Shown one piece after another: positions 1-6,734 of a stretch of DNA of 6,776 nt. Each line of letters starts with the position of its first letter. Position 1 is the stretch's first letter. The stretch is taken from positions 1-6,776 of the forward strand of contig DJXD01000019.1 of assembly GCA_002449585.1 (NCBI GenBank), written 5' to 3'. Source of the stretch: Ruminococcus sp. UBA7013 (GTDB lineage: Bacteria > Bacillota > Clostridia > Oscillospirales > Ruminococcaceae). The notes below the pieces were generated by a model. The model made no database searches, was not told the DNA's origin, and was given only the letters and a program-made list of their open reading frames with translations. Position numbers and translations under genes: made by a program.

Positions 1-2562
1 ATTTTTGGGAATCAGAATCAGGGCTAGAAGCGTGAGGAACAGTGTTACACAGGCAAGCCATACTGATATGTCCATATATCGGTTATGATATTCCAATGTC
101 AGCTGATAGTCTCCCGCTGGAATTTCGGCAGACAAATAGCCAGATACAGTTTCAGAAATAGCAATGTCGGCGGAACTTCCTGATGCATCTGTACTGATTA
201 GCGCATAATGTGGGTCATAGGTCATAGAAATAGTTATTTTCTGAGGTGACTGAAAGTTTGTCCTGAATTGCAACTGATTCATTCTGCTTTTTAACGGCAG
301 TTCTTCAAGGTCATTTGCAGAACAAATAGGTTTTGTACCGGATAATTCCATTAGCTGCATTCCATGCAGCCATGGTACTAAACGCACTACTTCCAGCTGG
401 TCACATGCCTCTATGACAGTTTCTATTTCTTTGACAAGTTCTGTATCTCCTTCTGGGAAAAGCAGATATCTGATGCTGTTTTCCACCAGCTGAAGCTGAA
501 AGAGTTCCAGCCTTTCTTTTGTTTCTGGGTTAAGATAGTTCTGAAATCGATTTGCCATCAGAGACATATTGCACATCATGCCTTCAAGGAAGCTGTTTTC
601 CATCAGCATACTGTTTTGGTCAAAACTTTTCTTGGAGAATATATTATCATAGCCGCAGAGAGAAAACAATCCGTAAGATGTGCTTAAGTTCTTGGTGAAG
701 GCATAAGTACAGATTTTGGAAGAATATTCAATCGAATTTGAATCTTGTGTATTCTGGGTCTGTTGCAGTTCTGCTTCTGCATCTACATCAAGTAAGAGAT
801 AAAAGGGAATTTTTATTGGTTCTGTATCTTTCGTGGAGGAATTGTATCCGTCATAAAGCATAAGAAAACGATAATTTCTGTCAAGTTCCAGTTCTTCCAG
901 CCGTTCAGTCACTTCCTGTTCTGTTTTCCGATAAGATAAATAATCAAAGTACTGATTGTTAATATAGGGATGAATGCCCGAGTGTATCATATACACAATA
1001 TTGACAAATGCTACTACAGAACAAACCGCAGATGTCATACTGACCACCTTTCTTCCTTCTGTGAGCTTATCCAGTACAGCAGCACCACAGACAATTAGCA
1101 GGGGAATGTAAATAAAGGCGCATTTATACAGATATCGGAAATGATTTATCACGGGAATCATATTTAGCAATAATGCTATTATATTTTCTTTTCCAGTGCC
1201 GAACAGGACAAAAAAGAACGCAGCAAAACCAAAAGCATGAAGGCAGCCATCTTGCAATGAAATTTCTTTTTTTCTGCAATAATAAATATAAAAAATAACG
1301 ACAGCCAGATATATCCAAAATGGAAAGTACAGAATGAAAACTGCTGCCAAGAGATAAATACCAATTGGCAGAATATTTTTCATGCGGAATAAATACTGCT
1401 CTTTTTTGATACTTATCACCCCGAAAAAAATGGCTATAATAAGCAATATCAGAATTATGAGCCAATCTGTCAGTACATGAAAGGGAAGCAGCTGATATAA
1501 TAATAATCTTATGGCAATAAAATATATTGCAATCATAAAGCCATTTTCCAGTTTTAACTGATACCTGAGCATATTTCCCTGAAAAATTTTTTCATCTTTT
1601 GAAATCATCCAGAGATAAAGGAAACTGCAAAAAGATTTTAAAAGAGGGAATAATATCAGGTGCGGAAATATTCCTGCGCCAACATATTGTTCTAATTTTC
1701 TGCGGTCAGATAGCTTTTCCAGCAAAAACATCCCATTGATTGGTTTCATCACAGAAATCATGGGGACGGCATCTAAAAAAAACTCGTTGATTGAAAATGA
1801 TGTCATGATTTCGGTTCGATTCTTTGATGCTTTCAGCGACAGAAACAACAATCCTGAAGAAAGCAACACAAATATACCAATATTTGAAAAAACAGGCAGT
1901 AGTGTCTGCCATTTTTTTTGTTGTGCTGTAAACACGACCTGTAAGATACAGTAAATCATGATATAATAGCAGGTATACTGTACATGTCCCAGCAAAAGAG
2001 AAAAGGACAGCAGTACTCCGGGAACTGTCCATTCTGTGCGGCTGCTGCGTATATGCAGTGTCATCCATATCAGAAGCGGGATGAAAAAATAATTATTGAA
2101 TGTAAAATAATAGAAAGCATGTGAAAAAAAGATGATTGAAACAGAATATGCTGCTAAAGACAACAGGACAGTATCATTCCGGAAGTGCATATCTTTTCTC
2201 AGAATCCTGTCCATCAGCTGAAGTCCAAGCCAGTACATCAAAAATTCGTAAATCGTCAGCGTTTCCAGCTGATAAGAAAATACAAACCTGCTTAAACAGT
2301 AGGAAAGATACATAAACGGATTGAGAAAGCCATAATATCCGCTGGAAAAGATATCCAGTCCCTTATACTGATAAAAATTCCAATAGGGAATTCCTTCCCC
2401 TGCAAAAATCTGGTCAAAGCCCTGCCGGATAACAGGTCCCCACTGCATAATATTATCATCTACATAAAAAGCATCCGGATTTCCTGCCAACAGGCAGACA
2501 AATATCAGAACTGCATATAGCGTAATGCCTGAAAAATAACATAAATCTTCTTTGTTCTTCAA
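1..2562 (-). CDS. YfhO-like GT-C fold membrane glycosyltransferase, 3' end cut by window edge
   Basis: The frame is open for 854 codons from TTG at 2562 to the window edge with no stop. I see about 13 hydrophobic segments between residues 9 and 527, a hydrophilic stretch from about 530 to 830, and one last membrane segment at about 832-851. This is the layout of YfhO-type GT-C enzymes. Residues 35-43 (DDNIMQWGP), after the first membrane segment, fit the acidic first-loop motif of GT-C enzymes. HFRYLYK at 474-480 and YGLFSLCGYDNI at 630-641 resemble YfhO-family landmarks. The family is known or proposed to transfer sugars from polyprenyl-phosphate carriers to extracellular acceptors such as lipoteichoic acid. 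The acceptor here is unknown. TTG is chosen because TAA lies two codons upstream, a weak GAGAG site sits 9 bases ahead, and it keeps membrane segment 1 whole. The gap to the HAD gene is 18 bases. The protein ends just after its last membrane helix, so little is probably missing. Function is sure at fold level only. Confidence 0.85.
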   Translation of the reverse strand, partial: MKNKEDLCYFSGITLYAVLIFVCLLAGNPDAFYVDDNIMQWGPVIRQGFDQIFAGEGIPYWNFYQYKGLDIFSSGYYGFLNPFMYLSYCLSRFVFSYQLETLTIYEFLMYWLGLQLMDRILRKDMHFRNDTVLLSLAAYSVSIIFFSHAFYYFTFNNYFFIPLLIWMTLHIRSSRTEWTVPGVLLSFSLLLGHVQYTCYYIMIYCILQVVFTAQQKKWQTLLPVFSNIGIFVLLSSGLLFLSLKASKNRTEIMTSFSINEFFLDAVPMISVMKPINGMFLLEKLSDRRKLEQYVGAGIFPHLILFPLLKSFCSFLYLWMISKDEKIFQGNMLRYQLKLENGFMIAIYFIAIRLLLYQLLPFHVLTDWLIILILLIIAIFFGVISIKKEQYLFRMKNILPIGIYLLAAVFILYFPFWIYLAVVIFYIYYCRKKEISLQDGCLHAFGFAAFFFVLFGTGKENIIALLLNMIPVINHFRYLYKCAFIYIPLLIVCGAAVLDKLTEGRKVVSMTSAVCSVVAFVNIVYMIHSGIHPYINNQYFDYLSYRKTEQEVTERLEELELDRNYRFLMLYDGYNSSTKDTEPIKIPFYLLLDVDAEAELQQTQNTQDSNSIEYSSKICTYAFTKNLSTSYGLFSLCGYDNIFSKKSFDQNSMLMENSFLEGMMCNMSLMANRFQNYLNPETKERLELFQLQLVENSIRYLLFPEGDTELVKEIETVIEACDQLEVVRLVPWLHGMQLMELSGTKPICSANDLEELPLKSRMNQLQFRTNFQSPQKITISMTYDPHYALISTDASGSSADIAISETVSGYLSAEIPAGDYQLTLEYHNRYMDISVWLACVTLFLTLLALILIPKN

Positions 2563-2580
2563 AACTTATCACTCTCTTTG

Positions 2581-3147
2581 TCAAAATTGTACTACACTGT
2601 AAACAACTGCTCCGGAATCTTTTGCTGCACACAGACCAGACGGGGAATCTTCAAAAATAACACAATTTTCAGCATTAATCTGAAAATATTGCATTGCATA
2701 TACATAAGCATCAGGCGCAGGCTTCAGATTAGCAACAGTTTCCTGTGTCACAAGCAGGTCAAAGAACTCTGCATATCCAAAAGCACTGAGCAAATCTAAA
2801 GTATTAGTGCGAGAAGCAGTCGTCACGACACAGAGTTTGCTCCCCTGACTCCGGAACAGCTCCGCCATCCGGAACAAAGAGTCATTTACTCTGACTGCAT
2901 GAAAATAGTCCTGATAACATTGGATTTTTTTATCATGAATTTCTGGAAGACGCTCCGCCGGAACTCCCAGCAGAGGCAAAAATTCACGATAATTCCGGCT
3001 CATGCAAAATTTATGAAAAAATTCTTCTGATAATGGGAATTCTTCCCCGCATGCTTCCCGATAAGCAAGAAAATTTGCTTTTTCTGTATCAAATAATGTT
3101 CCGTCCATGTCAAACATCACCAGACGGATAGAAAACGGATATGTCAT
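2581..3147 (-). CDS. HAD-superfamily (subfamily IA-like) phosphatase
   Basis: This is a soluble protein of 188 residues with all four HAD motifs. Motif I is DMDGTLFD at 13-20, with nucleophile Asp13 and acid/base Asp15. Motif II is VVTTAS at 107-112. The motif III lysine is Lys142 in LKPAPDAY. Motif IV is FEDSPSG at 165-171, with Glu166 and Asp167 as metal ligands. The roughly 75 residues between motifs I and II form a helical C1 cap as in subfamily IA (beta-phosphoglucomutase and phosphoglycolate phosphatase relatives). Family knowledge predicts Mg-dependent hydrolysis, or less likely isomerisation, of a small phosphate ester in the cytosol. Its ATG overlaps the upstream stop as ATGA, with a strong GGGAGGA site 9 bases before it, so translation is probably coupled. 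Next to a kinase and a nucleotidyltransferase, it may remove a phosphate during synthesis of an activated glycan building block. The substrate cannot be inferred. A housekeeping phosphatase role is less likely given the operon. Confidence 0.92.
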   Translation of the reverse strand: MTYPFSIRLVMFDMDGTLFDTEKANFLAYREACGEEFPLSEEFFHKFCMSRNYREFLPLLGVPAERLPEIHDKKIQCYQDYFHAVRVNDSLFRMAELFRSQGSKLCVVTTASRTNTLDLLSAFGYAEFFDLLVTQETVANLKPAPDAYVYAMQYFQINAENCVIFEDSPSGLCAAKDSGAVVYSVVQF

Positions 3148-5024
3148 AGCTGAAATTCCTCCCAGATATCATGAATAACTACCATCATACCCGCATAGAA
3201 CAAAGCTGCTCTCTGACTGTCATGATTGATTTTATAGGGCATCAGGCGCAACCAGTGGATAATTTCATGAAAATAAATGCTCTGTACCCGCTCCCGGCTG
3301 AAATTCTGAAACAGATATGTCCGCAAATTCTGATATAACACATCATAAGCCGCTGAACGTGTCATTCTGAATGAAATCTGATTTTCGCTTACAGTGACTT
3401 TAGTTGTATGCATCAGAAATTCATAACTTCCATGCAGTGACTGTAATAATTTCGCATAATCCAGATTTGGAGAATTATGAAGATTTCCGCCGTTCGGGTC
3501 AATCAGGTAATATTTCTTCGGATAACTGCTGTTGTAAATAATATTCTCAATTGTCAAATCTCCGTGAATGTCTGAATAATCATCATGCTGAAAAACAGCA
3601 TTCCAGAACTCTGCTGAGGAAAGTTCCGGCAAATAAAACGAAAGATTTTTATAAGAAACGCCATTGATTACTAATATATCATAAGTCATGAGCTGTGTCA
3701 GTTGTGCTGAACCTGAGAGCTTTTTCAGATTTCCCAGTACTTTTGCATTAACGTATTCAGAAATTGTCCTGCTGTCTGCCTTGGCAGTTCTGTGTGCAGA
3801 ATAGTTTTGTTCTAAGTCCTGGAGAACACTCAAAAGCACGTTCCAAACCTGCTTCGGCGGTGCAGAGTGTACAAAATCAAAGAATCCTACAGAATTGCTT
3901 AGATAAGGCATATCATAACAACAAAATTGTTCCTGTCTCTCAACATGCCGGATTTCTGTCACACTGAGATTTTCTGCATTTTTCTGAAGCCATTGCACTT
4001 GTGCATACAGTTTTTCACCGTCTGCACCGAATGCATATTTCCGGAACAGCATTTCATCATTCCGGATACACAGCAAAGTTGTTGCATTCGACCCGGCAGA
4101 ACAGTTACGCAGAATAGTAACATCTTTATTGACTGCTAAAAATGCATTAATTTCCTGCTTGTCACGGACATCAGAAAAATAAATTTTCAGAAAATCAAGT
4201 CTGCTGTTCTGATTGGTATAAGGAATAATCAGCTCCGGTTCTCGTTTCTGTGTGCTTTTTTGCAGATGTCTGAACAAAAACGCCAAAAGGAACAAACAAA
4301 GGCAGGTAGCAGCATGATAAATCAACACAAAATACGAGAGCTGCGTTCCGGAAAGTACCTGTAAAAACAGGCTGACCGAAGTCGGTGCAAACATTGTATT
4401 GAACAGGGAAAGAATATTATTATCACCAATGGAAACACCAAACAACATATAAGAAAGCAGATAACAAAGCCACATACAGCAAGTTCTTCCCAAAAGAAGC
4501 GGTTTGCTCATTTTATGCAGAATATTCCAGAATGTACAAATACCTGACCAGCCGAAACATAACAGCCAGAGCTGAATTTTTTCGTTAAAAACAGAAGAAA
4601 ACCATAAAACTGCTTTTTTTACTGGTTTACTGAATGTCATTGCCCAGAACAGCAGACATAAAAGAACTAGCGTTCCGGCAGTATATATCAAAAAATTTGA
4701 AAAAGCTGATTTTTCTTGAAAAAAATAAAAATAACCATACAGCAATGCAACAATTGCTACATCTAACAGACGGTCAATAAAAATGGTGGCAAGTGAAAAA
4801 GCCGTCTGATTTTTTAATTTTTTTCCTGTATAGACAGCTTTTACCAAGTCACCAAGATGAAACGGGAGAAACATATCCGTCAGATAGCCGCATCCCATTG
4901 ATACAAGAAGTGTCTCTGATGATGTTTCTTCATAAACAGAAATTAAACTTTTCCAACGGCTGGTACGGAAAAAGTGACCTACTGTTACCAGCAGAACTGC
5001 TCCTGCAAAGAATAGATAATTCAT
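3144..5024 (-). CDS. Flippase-like (UPF0104 / LPG synthase TM) domain fused to APH-like kinase domain
   Basis: This 626-residue protein has two parts. Residues 1 to about 255 hold six or seven membrane segments. They carry the UPF0104 / LPG_synthase_TM signature: RTSRW near 20-24, a GYLTDMFLPFHLGD stretch at 46-59 and DRLLDV at 84-89. After a charged linker, residues from about 290 form an aminoglycoside phosphotransferase / choline-kinase-like fold. It has a glycine-loop-like GSNATTLL at 311-318, a candidate ATP lysine Lys329 (FRKYAF), the catalytic motif HGDLTIEN at 487-494 (Asp489, Asn494), the metal Asp509 (LIDPNG) and Asp522 (NLDYAKLL). The membrane part resembles the flippase half of MprF, but no aminoacyl-transferase domain follows. 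I infer that the membrane part moves or binds a lipid-linked substrate while the cytosolic part phosphorylates a small molecule or sugar. The start at 5024 is chosen for AAAGGAAA lying 6 bases upstream. GTG 5048 and ATG 5045 are in frame but poorly placed. It lies 20 bases after the nucleotidyltransferase gene and overlaps the HAD gene by 4. Confidence 0.9.
   Translation of the reverse strand: MNYLFFAGAVLLVTVGHFFRTSRWKSLISVYEETSSETLLVSMGCGYLTDMFLPFHLGDLVKAVYTGKKLKNQTAFSLATIFIDRLLDVAIVALLYGYFYFFQEKSAFSNFLIYTAGTLVLLCLLFWAMTFSKPVKKAVLWFSSVFNEKIQLWLLCFGWSGICTFWNILHKMSKPLLLGRTCCMWLCYLLSYMLFGVSIGDNNILSLFNTMFAPTSVSLFLQVLSGTQLSYFVLIYHAATCLCLFLLAFLFRHLQKSTQKREPELIIPYTNQNSRLDFLKIYFSDVRDKQEINAFLAVNKDVTILRNCSAGSNATTLLCIRNDEMLFRKYAFGADGEKLYAQVQWLQKNAENLSVTEIRHVERQEQFCCYDMPYLSNSVGFFDFVHSAPPKQVWNVLLSVLQDLEQNYSAHRTAKADSRTISEYVNAKVLGNLKKLSGSAQLTQLMTYDILVINGVSYKNLSFYLPELSSAEFWNAVFQHDDYSDIHGDLTIENIIYNSSYPKKYYLIDPNGGNLHNSPNLDYAKLLQSLHGSYEFLMHTTKVTVSENQISFRMTRSAAYDVLYQNLRTYLFQNFSRERVQSIYFHEIIHWLRLMPYKINHDSQRAALFYAGMMVVIHDIWEEFQL
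3157..3163 (-). promoter_or_regulatory. Strong ribosome-binding site of the HAD gene inside the preceding gene
   Basis: GGGAGGA lies 9 bases before the HAD ATG, within the last codons of the flippase-kinase gene. With the ATGA overlap it suggests coupled translation of kinase and phosphatase, with good independent initiation as well. Confidence 0.75.
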
Positions 5025-5030
5025 ATCATA

Positions 5031-5038
5031 TTTCCTTT
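5031..5038 (-). promoter_or_regulatory. Ribosome-binding site deciding ATG 5024 of the flippase-kinase gene
   Basis: AAAGGAAA sits 6 bases before ATG 5024. The in-frame GTG 5048 and ATG 5045 that overlap the upstream stop would place this motif inside the coding region. Starting at 5024 also puts the first hydrophobic segment directly at the N-terminus. Confidence 0.7.
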
Positions 5039-5044
5039 CCGGCA

Positions 5045-5779
5045 TCACAGAAAGTCTTGAAATTCTGTTCTTTTTTCTGCCTGTGCATATTCTTCCGGCG
5101 TGCCGAAAGAAACATGAAAATCAGTTCGCAGAATGCCAGATTTTAAGCCGTTTTTCTGCATACAGTTATAAACGCCGCTCATAAAATACTCACTATACTG
5201 ACAATTTTCAAGATAAACAGCGGCATTTTTCAAAAAAACATCTTTATTTCTGAAATAATATGCTCCGCAGATGGCATCATTACTGATAACTTTTTTTTCG
5301 ACAGTTCGACAGACAAAACCATTTTTATCACACTCGGCATAACTGAATTTGGGTGAATCTGATGAAAATGTCAGTAACAGCCCGTCAAAGGCAGCTTTCT
5401 GATGCTCTGTAAGACTGGTCAGGGCATCACAGCGGAACATATGGTCACAGTCATTGAAGACAACCGGAAGCCCGTCAGAAAAGCTTTCAGCTCCTTTCAT
5501 ACAGGTCAGCACTGCACCTGCCAGCACTTCCGGAATGATTACAATCTGAGCATCCGGAAAATAAGATAATATTTTTTTATCTATTGCAAAATCTGTGACA
5601 TGCTCCTGCAATACAACAAATGTAATATCACATTCCAGGAACTTCCGCACAGACATTGCAGCCCAGTAAAAGAACGGTTTTCCCTTGATTTCAATCAAGG
5701 GTTTTGGTGTAATAAAGCCATTTTCAAAAAAACGCTGACCTCTTCCGCCCATAGGCATAACCAGATGAAGTTTATTCAT
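5045..5779 (-). CDS. Sugar-phosphate nucleotidyltransferase-like protein (NTP_transferase family)
   Basis: This 244-residue soluble protein has the Rossmann-like nucleotidyltransferase fold. Residues 4-30 hold the signature for NTP binding: MPMGGRGQRF followed by TPKPLIEI, with Lys26 as the likely catalytic lysine. EVLAGAV at 84-90 fits the base-binding loop. FNDCDHMF at 108-115 gives the metal-binding Asp110/Asp112. EKKVISNDAICGAYYF at 161-176 and FGTPEEY at 225-231 match the usual later landmarks. Family members condense an NTP (often CTP or dTTP) with a sugar phosphate or other phosphorylated small molecule to give an NDP-linked donor. The nucleotide and substrate are not readable here. 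I chose ATG 5779, which overlaps the preceding stop as ATGAATAA, over ATG 5791, because the latter has AGG directly against the start codon with no spacing. The neighbouring kinase and phosphatase suggest it activates a compound made by them, by analogy with LicA/LicC-type kinase plus cytidylyltransferase pairs. It contains a run of eight A on the coding strand at 5298-5291, and the frame is intact. Confidence 0.9.
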   Translation of the reverse strand: MNKLHLVMPMGGRGQRFFENGFITPKPLIEIKGKPFFYWAAMSVRKFLECDITFVVLQEHVTDFAIDKKILSYFPDAQIVIIPEVLAGAVLTCMKGAESFSDGLPVVFNDCDHMFRCDALTSLTEHQKAAFDGLLLTFSSDSPKFSYAECDKNGFVCRTVEKKVISNDAICGAYYFRNKDVFLKNAAVYLENCQYSEYFMSGVYNCMQKNGLKSGILRTDFHVSFGTPEEYAQAEKRTEFQDFL

Positions 5780-6581
5780 GAACTGCACCATCCTTTTTTA
5801 GATTCTGCAACACTACTGTACCGTGGTAAATATCCGGTTTCTGATAACTTCTGATAAAGTCATCTCTAAAAAATGCATATTTTCCGGCCATTTTGAGCAT
5901 ATTCCAAGAAAGCTGGAACAGTTTTGCATTGGAAACCTGGTCTTCTTCACGCCATGTAATAGGGAAAAACTTCATCTTATGCTGATAATATGCCGAAAAC
6001 AGCAGCATTTCAGCATTGAAAAACAATGCATCAGAAAGATTCACATAATAGCGTGATGAAAGCATAGTAGTATGATACATATTCAGTCCGGAACCCATAT
6101 CACGAATTGGAATGCCTGTTGCTAACGAATAAATTCTATTAAAGACATGATTGCCGAGGATACGCATGCGAGAATATCCGATTAACCGGGAATCTTTTTC
6201 AAATCTGCCTCCGAGTACACAATCTGCTTTTCGATAAGCACCGCTCCGGAGTACCGGAATAAAATCATGAATATTTGCCTGGTCATCACCATGAAGGACA
6301 ATGACATAATCAAAGCCATATTTCAGGGCATAATGAAACGCAACTTTATGTGAACCGCCGAGATTATAATTTTTATTATTATTGATAATCTTGCAAGGAA
6401 GTTCCGGATGCTGTTTCAAATAGTCTGTGGCTGCCTGAACAGTATGGTCAGTACTCAGATTATTGATAATAATAATTTCAGTAATGAACCGCATCACACT
6501 GTTATCAAGCTGTGCCAGCACACGAGGGAGCTGTTTTTCACAATTATAGGCAGGAATAAAAAGCAAAATTTTATCTTTCAC
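5772..6581 (-). CDS. Family 2 glycosyltransferase, polyprenyl-phosphate-sugar synthase type
   Basis: This 269-residue soluble protein has a GT-A fold of family GT2. It has LLFIPAYN at 6-13, NNLSTDHT at 40-47 and NLGGSHKVAFHYALKYG at 73-89. Next is VLHGDDQ at 95-101, where DDQ stands in for the DxD / DADLQ metal motif of dolichol-phosphate mannose synthase relatives. GGRF, then DMGSGLNMY at 161-169, an NAEML segment and ITWREED at 208-214 follow. These match the DPM1-like subgroup that moves a sugar from an NDP donor to polyprenyl phosphate on the inner membrane face. The C-terminal membrane helices of CsbB/GtrB-like enzymes are absent. The start is set at GTG 6581 by AGAAGGG ending 5 bases upstream, and it begins just before the first beta strand as usual. 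The frame also extends to TTG 6680, which would add 33 basic residues unlike the family. It is the first gene of the operon and overlaps the next by 8 bases. It could feed a lipid-linked sugar to the GT-C enzyme. Confidence 0.9.
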   Translation of the reverse strand: MKDKILLFIPAYNCEKQLPRVLAQLDNSVMRFITEIIIINNLSTDHTVQAATDYLKQHPELPCKIINNNKNYNLGGSHKVAFHYALKYGFDYVIVLHGDDQANIHDFIPVLRSGAYRKADCVLGGRFEKDSRLIGYSRMRILGNHVFNRIYSLATGIPIRDMGSGLNMYHTTMLSSRYYVNLSDALFFNAEMLLFSAYYQHKMKFFPITWREEDQVSNAKLFQLSWNMLKMAGKYAFFRDDFIRSYQKPDIYHGTVVLQNLKKDGAVHE

Positions 6582-6586
6582 AAAAT

Positions 6587-6593
6587 CCCTTCT
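6587..6593 (-). promoter_or_regulatory. Ribosome-binding site deciding GTG start of the GT2 gene
   Basis: AGAAGGG on the minus strand lies 5 bases before GTG 6581. It is the best Shine-Dalgarno match in the leader. None of the upstream in-frame starts (TTG 6680, ATG 6614, ATG 6608) has a comparable site, so the short protein beginning MKDKILLF is preferred. Confidence 0.75.
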
Positions 6594-6616
6594 TTCATCA
6601 GTTATCATTTTCATTT

Positions 6617-6658
6617 TAAGAGGTTTAAGAGCTTTTTTTGAAGTTTTGGAAACTCTTA
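6617..6658 (-). other. Leader hairpin with two alternative partner copies
   Basis: In the untranslated leader, TAAGAG (6658-6653 on the minus strand) can pair with either of two copies of CTCTTA, at 6631-6626 and 6622-6617. With the nearer copy the stem extends by three more A-U pairs past a bulged G. No U tract follows, so this is not an intrinsic terminator. The second copy ends about 24 bases before the AGAAGGG ribosome-binding site. The structure could influence mRNA stability or translation, but it is short and AU-rich and may be fortuitous. Confidence 0.3.
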
Positions 6659-6700
6659 CACCAATCACAACATTTATCAAGATACTTGGGTTTGCTCACA

Positions 6701-6720
6701 ATTCTATTTTAACATAGAAT
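6701..6720. promoter_or_regulatory. Imperfect palindrome overlapping the -10, possible operator
   Basis: Perfect 7-base arms ATTCTAT (6701-6707) and ATAGAAT (6714-6720) flank TTTAAC, whose inner TTAA is also symmetric. In total 18 of 20 bases are symmetric. The site covers the whole -10 element and the likely melting region, where a repressor would block polymerase. No regulator gene is in view. AT-rich DNA yields such palindromes by chance fairly often, so the role is inferred. Confidence 0.4.
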
Positions 6721-6734
6721 GACAAGATTGTCAA
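6706..6734 (-). promoter_or_regulatory. SigA/sigma70-type promoter of the operon
   Basis: On the minus strand a perfect -35 TTGACA (6734-6729) is followed by a 17-base spacer and a -10 TAAAAT (6711-6706). A TG one base upstream of the -10 (6714-6713) gives an extended -10. Transcription should start near 6700-6698, which leaves a leader of about 118 bases before GTG 6581. It is the only strong promoter I see and should drive all five genes. The 6735-6776 stretch upstream is AT-rich and shows no recognisable gene end or clear terminator. Confidence 0.85.

Noticed and set aside
1124..1465. 113-codon minus-strand frame, and similar at 1706-2068
   Set aside because: Both are out-of-frame shadows of the GT-C gene, whose own frame is open for 854 codons and has a coherent membrane topology.
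1775..1782. Runs of eight identical bases in coding sequence (also 1912-1919 and 5291-5298) as phase-variation switches
   Set aside because: Runs of this length are common in AT-rich genes, all frames are intact, and nothing else points to slipped-strand switching.
4793..5146. 117-codon plus-strand open frame opposite the flippase-kinase and nucleotidyltransferase genes
   Set aside because: It is antisense to two genes with clear family motifs and has no recognisable domain or promoter. Other plus-strand frames (for example 1736-1954, 2578-2799, 6408-6641) were rejected for the same reason.
6582..6680. N-terminal extension of the GT2 protein to TTG 6680 (33 extra residues)
   Set aside because: There is no good ribosome-binding site, the added stretch is basic and low in complexity, and the GT2 fold normally starts a few residues before its first strand, where GTG 6581 has AGAAGGG.
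6625..6699. A 24-codon frame (GTG to TAA, minus strand) in the leader, encoding a Cys-containing peptide with CCDWC
   Set aside because: It would start at or next to the predicted transcription start with no room for a ribosome-binding site, so it would have to be leaderless. The length is compatible with chance.
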